Shown: piece by piece, positions 7,025 to 15,275 of the stretch
Layout: every line of letters starts with the position of its first letter
Position numbering within the stretch: position 1 is the stretch's first letter
Assembly (NCBI GenBank): GCA_944326535.1
Contig: CALVEJ010000014.1
Coordinates: 1-36,216 of the forward strand
Length of the DNA stretch: 36,216 nt
Direction: 5' to 3'
From: Candidatus Gastranaerophilales bacterium
Lineage (GTDB): Bacteria > Cyanobacteriota > Vampirovibrionia > Gastranaerophilales > Gastranaerophilaceae
Notes under the pieces: generated by a model
What the model was told of the DNA's origin: nothing
What the model saw: the letters and a program-made list of their open reading frames with translations, nothing else
The model's database searches: none
Program-made: the position numbers and the translations under genes

Positions 7025-9862
7025 ATGTTTTTGGGAAATAAGAGTATGAAAATATCAAAAAAGAGTATTGTTATAACAATAATAAGTTTACTGGCAGCAT
7101 TTTTCGTTGCATTTCCTTTTGCGCTTTATCTAAAAATTCTGCCAGCAGCGGTTTCAAACCCGAAACTCATCTCTATGGTAGAAGATGCCGCAAAAAAAAC
7201 AATGCAGGTAGATATGGATATAGAAAATCCTGTTTTAAAAACAGAACTTTCTCCTGTTGTGTCATTCAAACTGAAAAAACTTTCAATGACAAAAGACAAA
7301 AAGCATCTGCTTGATATAGACAATCTTGATGTGACAATTTCTTTTGCGGAAATTCTGAAAAAAAGAATTATTCTGAAAAAAGTAGGTCTTGATTATATTT
7401 ATGCGGACGTAAACAAACTCATGACCCTTGGCGGTACCCCGCAAAAAGAACAAAAGCCGCAAAAATTTGACTGGAAAATCAGATGGTTCGATGCACTTAT
7501 GTATGTCAAAAAATGTATTATTGTCTACAATTTAGACAAAGATACAAACATAAAAGTTACGGCAATAAATACCGGTATAAGCAGCAAAAAAGACCCCAAA
7601 TATATAGGTTTCAATATTTATGCTGATCTAAAAAAAGGCAACCAGCTTATCAAATTTGCGATAAAAGATAACAAAACCGTATTTATAAAAGACAGAAAAC
7701 TGTTTATCGAAAAAGGAACTCTTTCCGTCAACAAGTCAAAAGTATTTATAAACGCTACCTCAGACGAAGACAACAATTTTGATTTGACTGTGTTCTCAAA
7801 AGACTTTGATGTAAAAAATGTTGTAGAGCTTCTTGAGACAAATCTTGTTATCCCTAACGGAAAAGAAATGCTGTCATATTTTAAAGACATAAACGGCAGC
7901 TTTAATCTTGTTGTAAACCTCACAAAAAAAGGAATGAACGGTAAGATAAAAATCAACAAATCAACATTAAAAGTTATCCCATTGAACAATCTGCCTATAT
8001 TTGTAGATAAAGGCTTGATAGACATTTCTCCCAAAACTATCACGCTCAAAGATTTTCAGGGATGGTACGGAAGTTCAAAATCAAACAACGTAACACTGCT
8101 TGGTACTGTTGATGATTATACAAAATCCGTTGATACAAATATTGAAGTGAACGGCAAAGCAACAAATGACCTGACAAAAAATTATCTGTCAAAACTTATC
8201 GGATACCCGATTACACTTACCGGTCCCTGCGGAGCAAAAATGATTGTCAAGTCAAAATACAATGTACTTGATTTTTCAATTATGGGTAAGGTTCCCAAAG
8301 GTCAGGACTTTTTAATTGACGGAGCATCAATCAGTCCAGTGGGCTATGACAGGGCTTTCAAAGCTGATATGCATCTTGAAAACAATATTTTAAATATAAA
8401 AAACATAAACTACTATATTGCTAAAGAACTAAACAAAAATTCAAAGGGAGTAAAACCCTTAGTAACCATTACCGGTAACTATGACTGTAAAAACTTTATA
8501 CTGCAAAATCTCGGATTTGAAATACCAAACCCGCTGCCGAGTGAATTTTTGAATGTACTTGCAGGTCAAAAATTGTTCCGCAAAGGTAAAATATTCGGAC
8601 ATCTGCAATACATCAATACCGGTAAAGTTCCTGTTTTGGAAGGCAACCTGTCAATGCAGGGTGTTTTTGTTCCCAGCCAGCGTTTGTCAATCAAAAACGC
8701 AAGTTTCTATACTGACAAGCACAATTTGAATATGACAGCAAACGGACGCTTTAAAAAATCACAATACAACTTTAGCGGAAAAATCAAAAACTCCATGGTC
8801 CTTCCTATAATTATAAAAGATATTCATCTTAAAGTAGACAATATAGACATCGACAGAATAATGACATCAATGAACAACCAGAATACTTCTGCCGTGTCTA
8901 ATGCAAATGCACTGAAAGAACAAAAAATTGAAACAGAAACGCTTGTAAGTGCCAGCAGCGATGATGATGAAAACAACGAAGCAAGCGACAATGCTTATAC
9001 ATTCAACACCGGTCTGATTATTGTTGAAAAATGTGTTCTTGAAGTTGTAAAAGGCTTCTACAAAGATATAACTTTTGGAAACCTCAAAGCAAATCTCACA
9101 CTTGACAAAAACGGAGTACTGCAAATACACTCCAACAAATTTGATTTTGCGGAAGGAATCTCAACACTCAAAGTCAATTGTGACTTGATGAAACACAACT
9201 ATTACATCAGACTTGGTGTAAAAGATATCAACTCCGATGTAGTTGTCGGCACATTGCTTGCATTACCCAAAGAGATTACTGGAAAAGCTATGGGACTTAT
9301 AGAGCTGAATACAGACAACTCTCTGAAAATGAACGGAAGAATCAGGTTCGACATAAAAGATGGAACCATTCAAAAAGTTGGGCTTGTTGAATATGCCCTC
9401 AAATTTGCCGCACTGTTCAGAAACCCGATGGCGATGATTAGCCCGTCGACTCTCGTTGATCTGATCAATGTTCCTGAAGGAAACTTTGACAGAATTCACT
9501 GTGATATGATGCTGAAAAACAATGTGGTTGAAAAAATGATGATAAAATCATCCGCATCACAGCTGAGTTCATTTATAATAGGCAGATATGATCTGGAAAC
9601 CGGCGATGCAATGCTCAGAATTTATACAAAATTCAGCAACAAAAACAAAGGTTTTGCAGGATTTATGAGAAATATTTCCTTAAACAGCCTTGCAAACAGA
9701 ATGTCAATAGGCAGCAGAAACGATGCCAGCTACTATGCACTGGAGTTGGAGCAGCTTCCACCTATTGATGCAGACGAAAAAGACTGTCAGGTGTTTTTGA
9801 CAAAAGTCGACGGAGATGTTCAAAACTTCAACTTTATTTCTTCACTGAAAAAGATTAAATAA
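7025..9862 (+). CDS. Large AsmA-family envelope protein
   Basis: 945 residues. A single N-terminal transmembrane segment (IVITIISLLAAFFVAFPFALYL) is followed by a long beta-rich periplasmic region. The early part (MDIENPVLKTELSPVVSFKLKKLSM, LLDIDNLDVTISFAEILKKRIILKKVGLDYIYADV) is the typical AsmA N-terminal layout. The C-terminal part (IGRYDLETGDAMLRIYTKF, GSRNDASYYALELEQLPP) fits AsmA-like C-terminal domains. AsmA/TamB/YhdP-type proteins form long grooves across the periplasm and carry phospholipid to the outer membrane; this role is inferred by family. A low-complexity acidic insert (SASSDDDENNEASDN) splits the chain at about residues 640-655. The start at 7025 uses GAGGA 9 bases upstream; an internal ATG at 7046 is less well supported. 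Confidence 0.85.
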   Translation: MFLGNKSMKISKKSIVITIISLLAAFFVAFPFALYLKILPAAVSNPKLISMVEDAAKKTMQVDMDIENPVLKTELSPVVSFKLKKLSMTKDKKHLLDIDNLDVTISFAEILKKRIILKKVGLDYIYADVNKLMTLGGTPQKEQKPQKFDWKIRWFDALMYVKKCIIVYNLDKDTNIKVTAINTGISSKKDPKYIGFNIYADLKKGNQLIKFAIKDNKTVFIKDRKLFIEKGTLSVNKSKVFINATSDEDNNFDLTVFSKDFDVKNVVELLETNLVIPNGKEMLSYFKDINGSFNLVVNLTKKGMNGKIKINKSTLKVIPLNNLPIFVDKGLIDISPKTITLKDFQGWYGSSKSNNVTLLGTVDDYTKSVDTNIEVNGKATNDLTKNYLSKLIGYPITLTGPCGAKMIVKSKYNVLDFSIMGKVPKGQDFLIDGASISPVGYDRAFKADMHLENNILNIKNINYYIAKELNKNSKGVKPLVTITGNYDCKNFILQNLGFEIPNPLPSEFLNVLAGQKLFRKGKIFGHLQYINTGKVPVLEGNLSMQGVFVPSQRLSIKNASFYTDKHNLNMTANGRFKKSQYNFSGKIKNSMVLPIIIKDIHLKVDNIDIDRIMTSMNNQNTSAVSNANALKEQKIETETLVSASSDDDENNEASDNAYTFNTGLIIVEKCVLEVVKGFYKDITFGNLKANLTLDKNGVLQIHSNKFDFAEGISTLKVNCDLMKHNYYIRLGVKDINSDVVVGTLLALPKEITGKAMGLIELNTDNSLKMNGRIRFDIKDGTIQKVGLVEYALKFAALFRNPMAMISPSTLVDLINVPEGNFDRIHCDMMLKNNVVEKMMIKSSASQLSSFIIGRYDLETGDAMLRIYTKFSNKNKGFAGFMRNISLNSLANRMSIGSRNDASYYALELEQLPPIDADEKDCQVFLTKVDGDVQNFNFISSLKKIK

Positions 9863-9865
9863 TAT

Positions 9866-10031
9866 ATTTGTTCGAGAAAAATTCGTGATAAGGAGCACTC
9901 TGCCGAATAAAAGCTGACTAAAAGTCAGGTTTTATGAGAGGAAGACGTGAACGAATTTTTTGAGTGACACATTGAAAAGGTGAGCAGGCGCTGGCTGCGG
10001 TCAGCCGGCAGCAACTGCGACACTAGATTAG
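9866..10031 (+). repeat. Modular intergenic repeat, copy 2
   Basis: Occupies the gap between the AsmA-like gene and the convergent nucleotidyltransferase gene. The left inverted repeat is AAAAATTCGT (9877-9886) / ACGAATTTTT (9951-9960), different in sequence from copy 1 but still perfectly paired. Its loop contains CTGACT-AAA-AGTCAG (9914-9928). The middle hairpin is short: GCTGGCTG-CGGT-CAGCCGGC. The right border GCAACTGCGACACTAGATTA runs into the minus-strand coding sequence and supplies its last codons and stop. Confidence 0.8.
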
Positions 10032-10691
10032 ATTTGAACACCAACCAATAATTTTTTTAAAAAGCTGCTCTGATTTTTCATTCAAATCAGGGCAGTTTTT
10101 CATATCATTGATTTTTAGACATATATCCAAAATTTCTTTATCCTCATCGTATAGTTTTTCCAGCAGTTCTCTTTTTGTCGGGACATATAAGCCTTTTTTC
10201 AAAAAATATTCAGCCTGTAAAATAAAAAAAGCTGTCTTAAAAAGAGAAGGCAGACTTTCCGAAGACTCATCATCGAACACAAAACTATGGCATGCCGCAT
10301 GATACAAATTTTGCGCACCGATTTTTACAGCCAATTTTATGTCATCCGCAGAAGGATAGGCAACAATATCATTCAAAGAGCCATAAAGCTGTTTTGTATC
10401 ATACAAAAACTGAAACAAATCTGATTTTGACCAATTTTGAATTTCTTTTTTACCGGAAATAAAACCGCAGGCTTTTTCCTTGTGCGGCATTGAGCGGACT
10501 ATTTGTCTATACGCTTTCAAGTCCTCAATTTCAACTTTATCCAGTATAACAACCATATCAACATCACTTTCGGGTGTTGCTTCATTCCTCTGATAACTCC
10601 CTTGAAATCCCACAAAAATCACTCTTGTTCCAAATTCATTCAGTATCTTTTGTTTAAGTTCATCAGTCCAGATATTTACATCAAAATCCAT
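10023..10691 (-). CDS. Nucleotidyltransferase-domain protein (Pol beta / MNT type)
   Basis: About 222 residues from the ATG at 10691. The N-terminal domain carries the Pol-beta nucleotidyltransferase motif GSYQRNEATPESDVDMVVIL, with the Gly-Ser pair and the two metal-binding Asp of DVD. The C-terminal half is helical, as in kanamycin-nucleotidyltransferase-like and MNT proteins. The substrate is unknown. The frame also has an ATG at 10703 directly after the tolC stop, but GGAGA lies 6 bases before the 10691 ATG, which is therefore preferred. The last residues (NLI) and the TAG stop come from the border of repeat copy 2, so the native C-terminus may have been altered. Co-transcribed with the tolC-like gene. 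Confidence 0.85.
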   Translation of the reverse strand: MDFDVNIWTDELKQKILNEFGTRVIFVGFQGSYQRNEATPESDVDMVVILDKVEIEDLKAYRQIVRSMPHKEKACGFISGKKEIQNWSKSDLFQFLYDTKQLYGSLNDIVAYPSADDIKLAVKIGAQNLYHAACHSFVFDDESSESLPSLFKTAFFILQAEYFLKKGLYVPTKRELLEKLYDEDKEILDICLKINDMKNCPDLNEKSEQLFKKIIGWCSNLI

Positions 10692-10703
10692 AAATTTCTC
10701 CAT

Positions 10704-12260
10704 TTAGAGTTTTTCGTGCGAATTATTTTTTTGAGTTTTTTCTTCTTCATGCCTGTGCTCGCAATGCAAAGATGCCTCAAGTTTATTAATTATATCCTTG
10801 TAGTGATAATGCAATGCGTGCTGCGCCTGACTGTGAAGATCATCAAGATGATAGTGCATGGCGATTTCCAACTCGGCAAGAGCAATATTATATTCATAAA
10901 TCATTGTTGCATGGAGTGTTTTGGCTTCATTGTATTCTTTTCTTGCCTCCTGAAGGGCAATGTAATCACATTTTCCTTCAGCATATCTTTTGTCGGCAAG
11001 TTCGTAATTTTCCAGAGCCTCATGAACTTTTACCTGAGATGCTCTGACCTGCGTAGCAGCTTTGTCGACATTAAGAAAACACTTTTTCACCTCAAAGTAC
11101 AAATTCTGTTTAAATTCATAAATATCATTAGATGCAAGATTTACCTGAGCCGCCGCACGGTCAACCTCATGTTTTTGCTGTTTTATATTTACCGAAGATA
11201 TCATATTCACACCCATATTAAAATTGTTGTTTGTCTGGGTATTTTTGTTGTTGAATTCATATCCCAAACTTCCGACAACATCCGGATAATACTGGCGTTT
11301 TATATAGGTTAAAGACTCTTTCATTGCATTCAATGTTGAATCAAGCACCCAAAGATCCGGACTGTTTTTGTATGCAAGATCAAAAGACTGTTCCATGGTA
11401 AATGGTAAATCTTTAATTTTTGACAGTTCTGTTTTTTCTATACGTGTTTCATATCTGACATTAATAAGATTCGGGTCATCTTCTTCATGCAGATATTGAG
11501 ATTTGTCCACCAGATATGCCGGCGTATACACATCGTCATAGCTGAATGTTTCAATTTTTTCTATTTGAAATTCAGGAGCATATGCAATGTACATGGCATT
11601 GCCAAGATCTGCCATTGCGAGGTCGTAACTGTTGTTTGCATCGGTAAGGCGCATCCTTGCTTCACTTAAGAAAACAAGTGCATTTACATAGTCAATTTTG
11701 GGCTTTTTACCTGTCTCATAAAGTTTTTTGGCTCTTGCCAAGTTTCTCTCATTTATCAGTACATTGTTTCTTTCTATTTCAACAATTGCTTTTGCTCTGA
11801 GTACATTAAAATACTGTGTTTTTACGTGATATATGGTATTGCATATACTGTCCATAAACTGATACTCTGCAGCAAGTTTATAAAATTTTTCCATACGGAT
11901 TAAAGAACTTGTTTTGCCGAAATTCCAGATTAACTGGTTCAAATATGCCCCCACAGAGGGTAAATACCTGTGAGAGGCTCCGTCATCATAGTCTTTGTTG
12001 GTGTTATACTCCTGCAAAAAACCGGCATTTGCACCAACTGTAGGAAAATAGGCAGACTGTGCAATACCGAGATTGCTGTTTGCTATTTCAAGGTTGTATT
12101 CATATTTCTTTATCATAGGACTGTTATTTATTGCAATAGCAACACAATCCTGCAAAGACAGGACATCACCTTTGTGAATTTTACCTTCTTCAATAGCAGA
12201 AACAGGCAAAACAGGTAATATCAGGAAAAAAATCAAAAAAAATATTTTTATTTTATGCAC
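10704..12260 (-). CDS. TolC-family outer membrane efflux protein with His-rich tail
   Basis: Outer-membrane channel component of type I secretion or tripartite efflux. The signal peptide is HKIKIFFLIFFLILPVLPVSA. The two internally repeated OEP halves start at LSLQDCVAIAINNSPMIKKY and FTMEQSFDLAYKNSPDLWVL; each includes the AxxxxxP(x)V strand region (AQSAYFPTVGANAGF, IKRQYYPDVVGSLGYEF). The C-terminal ~50 residues are unusual: histidines recur in HYHLDDLHSQAQHALHYHY and CEHRHEEE. The frame opens upstream at a TTG (12302), but a promoter -10 (12291-12296) lies inside that extension, so I choose the GTG at 12260 with AGG 8 bases upstream, which places the signal peptide at the N-terminus. No adaptor or pump gene is adjacent. 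Confidence 0.9.
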   Translation of the reverse strand: MHKIKIFFLIFFLILPVLPVSAIEEGKIHKGDVLSLQDCVAIAINNSPMIKKYEYNLEIANSNLGIAQSAYFPTVGANAGFLQEYNTNKDYDDGASHRYLPSVGAYLNQLIWNFGKTSSLIRMEKFYKLAAEYQFMDSICNTIYHVKTQYFNVLRAKAIVEIERNNVLINERNLARAKKLYETGKKPKIDYVNALVFLSEARMRLTDANNSYDLAMADLGNAMYIAYAPEFQIEKIETFSYDDVYTPAYLVDKSQYLHEEDDPNLINVRYETRIEKTELSKIKDLPFTMEQSFDLAYKNSPDLWVLDSTLNAMKESLTYIKRQYYPDVVGSLGYEFNNKNTQTNNNFNMGVNMISSVNIKQQKHEVDRAAAQVNLASNDIYEFKQNLYFEVKKCFLNVDKAATQVRASQVKVHEALENYELADKRYAEGKCDYIALQEARKEYNEAKTLHATMIYEYNIALAELEIAMHYHLDDLHSQAQHALHYHYKDIINKLEASLHCEHRHEEEKTQKNNSHEKL

Positions 12261-12290
12261 AATTACAACCTGAATTCTAATTCCCTTAGA

Positions 12291-12319
12291 ATTATAGTCC
12301 AATCTTTACAAAAAACAAA
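12291..12319 (-). promoter_or_regulatory. Promoter of the tolC-like gene
   Basis: On the minus strand TTTGTT (12319-12314), a 17-base spacer and a consensus TATAAT (12296-12291). The transcript start would be near 12284, about 24 bases before the chosen GTG. Confidence 0.55.
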
Positions 12320-12323
12320 CCGC

Positions 12324-12360
12324 TTGACTTAGAGCCGCTATCAAGGCATAAAATATTAAA
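12324..12360 (+). repeat. Direct repeat flanking the ykgJ-like gene, copy A
   Basis: Contains TTGACTTAGAGC, then GCTATCAA, then AATATTAAAC, ending just before the ATG at 12362. The same ordered blocks recur at 12980-13009, where GGCATAA between the second and third blocks is missing. The TTGACT could be the -35 of the downstream gene, with TAAAAT at 12349-12354 or CATAAA at 12347-12352 as the -10. Confidence 0.65.
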
Positions 12361-12361
12361 C

Positions 12362-12988
12362 ATGGATATAATGCTAAAAAATTATGAAACATATCTGCAA
12401 TTTTTAGAAGCAAAACTATTAAAATTCTTTGCAAGTCAAAAGCCATTTATTTTTTGCAAAAAAGGCTGCGGCAAATGCTGCCAAAAAGCGCAATTTCCGT
12501 ATTCTTTGCTTGAAATAAAATATTTGCTGACCGGTTTTTTACAGCTGGATGAACAAACACAGCAAAAAATAGAAGAAAATATGCAAAAAATTGCTGAAAA
12601 GAAAAAGAAATTTAGAGGAAAAAATTTCCGTTACGACTGCCCTTTTTTAATAAACAACGAATGCTCCGTATATGACCACAGAGGAGTAATCTGCCGTACA
12701 TTCGGATTGATGACAAATACAATAGAAGGCAAGATAAAATCACCTTTTTGCTCTTCTCTGGGGCTGAATTATTCAAATGTGCTGAATGCCAGAAAAACTC
12801 ACATATCCGTACGCAAGTATAAAAAACTTGGCGTAACAGAACAGCCTCTCGGATTTAACGTAAGCTACAAATACCTCACAGACAAAGATTTTGAAGACAG
12901 TTTCAATATAAAATTCGGAGACAAAAAGCCGCTTATTGAGTGGTTTCTCGATACACCCGAGAAAGAAAATAAAAAACAGTTGACTTAG
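12362..12988 (+). CDS. YkgJ-family cysteine cluster protein
   Basis: 208 residues, cytoplasmic. The cysteines follow the YkgJ (CxCxxCxx-type metal-chelating) pattern: C32, C36, C39 and C40 in FCKKGCGKCCQ, then C93, C101 and C111 in DCPFLINNECSVYDHRGVICRTFG, and C130 in SPFC. The family is thought to bind Zn or an Fe-S cluster; its function is unclear. A Lys-rich helix (residues ~64-86) lies between the two clusters. No Shine-Dalgarno precedes the ATG at 12362. The last codons (QLT) and the TAG stop lie within a sequence that is repeated upstream of the gene. Confidence 0.88.
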   Translation: MDIMLKNYETYLQFLEAKLLKFFASQKPFIFCKKGCGKCCQKAQFPYSLLEIKYLLTGFLQLDEQTQQKIEENMQKIAEKKKKFRGKNFRYDCPFLINNECSVYDHRGVICRTFGLMTNTIEGKIKSPFCSSLGLNYSNVLNARKTHISVRKYKKLGVTEQPLGFNVSYKYLTDKDFEDSFNIKFGDKKPLIEWFLDTPEKENKKQLT

Positions 12989-13009
12989 AGCAGCTATCAA
13001 ATATTAAAC
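12980..13009 (+). repeat. Direct repeat flanking the ykgJ-like gene, copy B
   Basis: TTGACTTAGAGC, GCTATCAA and AATATTAAAC recur in the same order as at 12324-12360, with one base changed (CAGC for CCGC) and seven missing. It overlaps the 3' end of the ykgJ-like gene and leads into the cupin operon, so it may carry the -35 of that operon. Confidence 0.65.
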
Positions 13010-13040
13010 TTTTTATTATACAAACTAAAGGAAACAAAAT

Positions 13041-13526
13041 ATGAAAAAACTATTATTGATTTTATTTTGTACAATTTTAATATTTGGAGGAAACAAAGCT
13101 ATGTCAGAAAACGCAAAACAACCGCTTGAACAACCGTTTGCTCAGGGTGAGATTAATCCGTTCGGAAAATATTTCACAGGAACAACATACCTGCAAATGC
13201 TTTGCACAAAAGACGATGTATGGAATTCATCCGTAGGCAACGTAACTTTTGAACCCGGTGCAAGAACAAACTGGCACAAACACTCCGGCGGACAGATCCT
13301 TCTGGTTACTGCAGGAGAAGGAAGATATCAGGAAAAAGGCAAACCCGTACAAATTCTCAAAAAAGGTGATGTTGTAAAGATCCCTCTCAATGTTGAACAC
13401 TGGCATGGAGCAGCTCCGAACAGCTGGTTTTCACACATTTCTATAGAGCCAAATATACCAAACAACCAGACAACATGGCTTGAACCCGTAACAGACAAAG
13501 AATATTTAAAAAATGAGGTAAAATAA
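13041..13526 (+). CDS. Exported metal-dependent cupin
   Basis: 161 residues. A signal peptide (KKLLLILFCTILIFGGNKA) precedes a single cupin domain of about 110 residues. Cupin motif 1 is GARTNWHKHSGGQILLVTAGEG and motif 2 GDVVKIPLNVEHWHG; likely metal ligands are H79, H81, Q85 and H120, the His-His-Gln-His set of manganese cupins related to bacterial hydroxynitrile-lyase-like proteins. The N-terminal FGKYFTGTTYLQML matches the same subgroup, which is often found beside carboxymuconolactone decarboxylases, as here. AAAGGA precedes the ATG. It is the first gene of an operon in which the next ATG follows the stop directly. Confidence 0.88.
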   Translation: MKKLLLILFCTILIFGGNKAMSENAKQPLEQPFAQGEINPFGKYFTGTTYLQMLCTKDDVWNSSVGNVTFEPGARTNWHKHSGGQILLVTAGEGRYQEKGKPVQILKKGDVVKIPLNVEHWHGAAPNSWFSHISIEPNIPNNQTTWLEPVTDKEYLKNEVK

Positions 13527-15275
13527 ATGACAATACTCGAAACAGTAAACTCACCGCAAGATATCAAAAAATTTTCTATTGCTGAAATGAATACACTGGC
13601 ACAGGACATAAGAGATGCAATACTAAACCGTGTAAATACAATAGGCGGACACCTTGGTCCTGATTTAGGCATTGCGGAAGCAACAATAGCAATGCACTAT
13701 GTTTTTAACTCACCAAAAGACAAATTTGTCTTTGATGTATCTCATCAGGTATATCCGCACAAGATGCTGACCGGAAGAAAACACGGATTTATCGACAATG
13801 CACATTTGCATGAAATTTCAGGATACTCAAATCCGGCAGAAAGCGAACATGACCACTTTGTAATAGGTCACACATCAACATCTGTCAGTCTTGCAACCGG
13901 CTTGGCAAAAGCAAGAGATTTGAAAGGCGAAAAATACAACGTTATTGCTCTTATAGGCGACGGTTCTTTAAGCGGCGGCGAAGCATACGAAGGCTTTAAC
14001 AATGCTGCGGAGCTTAACAGCAATATGATTATAATTGTTAACGACAACGAAATGTCTATTGCACCAAATCACGGCGGACTGTACAAAAACCTTGCACAAT
14101 TACGTGAAACCAACGGTCAAGATCAGAATAATGTGTTCAAAGCTATCGGCTTTGACTATTACTATGTTGAACAGGGCAACAATACAGAAGCGCTGATAGA
14201 CACATTCCAAAAGGTCAAAGATGCTTCTCATCCCGTAGTTGTTCATATTCACACACTAAAAGGAAAAGGCTATGAACCGGCTGTTGCTGACAAAGAAAGC
14301 TACCACTGGCAATTACCGGGATTTTTGAACCCTCAAGAGGTTAGCGCACCTGCTGAAACATATACATCAATAACAAAAGATTTCCTTTTAAAGAAAAAAC
14401 AGCAAAATGAACCTGTTATCGCTATTACGGCAGCGACTCCGGGTGTATTTGATTTTAATCCCGAATTCAGAGAAAAAATGGGAGCAAACTTTACAGATGT
14501 CGGAATTGCAGAAGAACATGCAATAGCCTACGCATCCGGACTTGCAAGAAACGGAGCAAAACCGGTGCTGGCGTTGATGAGTTCTTTTGTTCAAAGGACC
14601 TATGACCAGATGTCACAGGATCTGGCGTTGAACAATTCCCCCGCAACAGTTCTTATCTGGTGGGGAGGAATTTCCGGTGCTGATATGACACATCTTTGCA
14701 CCTTCGATATTCCTCTTATCAGCAATATTCCGAATATTGTTTACCTTGCACCGACAAACAAAGAAGAATATCTGGCAATGCTTGAATGGTCTTACAGCCA
14801 GAATGAACATCCGGTATTTATCAGGGTGCCTGCAGCTGAACTTGTATCAACAGGCAAGCCTGACACAACGGATTACTCAAAGTTAAACAAATACAAGCTC
14901 GAACAGAACGGTGAAAAAGTTGCTGTTATTGCGGCAGGTAATTTCTTTGGTTTAGGCGAACAGGTCAGAGAAGAAATCAAACATCAGTTAGGCTTTGATG
15001 CAACATTGATTAACCCGAGATTTTTAACCGGAGTAGATGAAGAAATGCTGGAAAGCTTAAAAACATCGCACAGTGTTGTTATCACGCTTGAAAACGGTGA
15101 AATTGACGGAGGCTTCGGTGAAAAAGTTACAAGGTTCTATGGAAATTCAGATATGAAAGTCTTGAATTTCGGTTCAAAAAAAGAATTTACGGATCGTGTT
15201 CCGCTTGAAGAACTGTACAACCGTTATCATCTGACAAAAGAACTCATTGTTCAGGATATAAAAGAGGTACTTTAG
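13527..15275 (+). CDS. DXS-like thiamine-diphosphate transketolase-family enzyme
   Basis: 582 residues, shorter than typical 1-deoxyxylulose-5-phosphate synthase (~620-640). Features shared with DXS: GGHLGPDLG (H42), GHTSTSVSLATGLAKARDL, the ThDP motif GDGSLSGGEAYEGFNNA...VNDNEMSIAP (144-179), KGKGYEPA...H260, and the catalytic Glu of DVGIAEEHA (E329). It departs at the substrate pocket: the family IDRAGxVGxDGxTHxG becomes IWWGGISGADMTHLCTFD (377-394), losing the conserved Arg; R433 in FIRVPAA remains. The acceptor may thus differ from glyceraldehyde 3-phosphate (inference). No signal peptide. GAGG precedes the ATG; it directly abuts both neighbours. A cytoplasmic enzyme between two exported proteins is notable. 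Confidence 0.85.
   Translation: MTILETVNSPQDIKKFSIAEMNTLAQDIRDAILNRVNTIGGHLGPDLGIAEATIAMHYVFNSPKDKFVFDVSHQVYPHKMLTGRKHGFIDNAHLHEISGYSNPAESEHDHFVIGHTSTSVSLATGLAKARDLKGEKYNVIALIGDGSLSGGEAYEGFNNAAELNSNMIIIVNDNEMSIAPNHGGLYKNLAQLRETNGQDQNNVFKAIGFDYYYVEQGNNTEALIDTFQKVKDASHPVVVHIHTLKGKGYEPAVADKESYHWQLPGFLNPQEVSAPAETYTSITKDFLLKKKQQNEPVIAITAATPGVFDFNPEFREKMGANFTDVGIAEEHAIAYASGLARNGAKPVLALMSSFVQRTYDQMSQDLALNNSPATVLIWWGGISGADMTHLCTFDIPLISNIPNIVYLAPTNKEEYLAMLEWSYSQNEHPVFIRVPAAELVSTGKPDTTDYSKLNKYKLEQNGEKVAVIAAGNFFGLGEQVREEIKHQLGFDATLINPRFLTGVDEEMLESLKTSHSVVITLENGEIDGGFGEKVTRFYGNSDMKVLNFGSKKEFTDRVPLEELYNRYHLTKELIVQDIKEVL

Noticed and set aside
10023-10691. MNT/HEPN toxin-antitoxin pair
   Set aside because: The nucleotidyltransferase has no HEPN partner next to it; its neighbour is a tolC-like gene.
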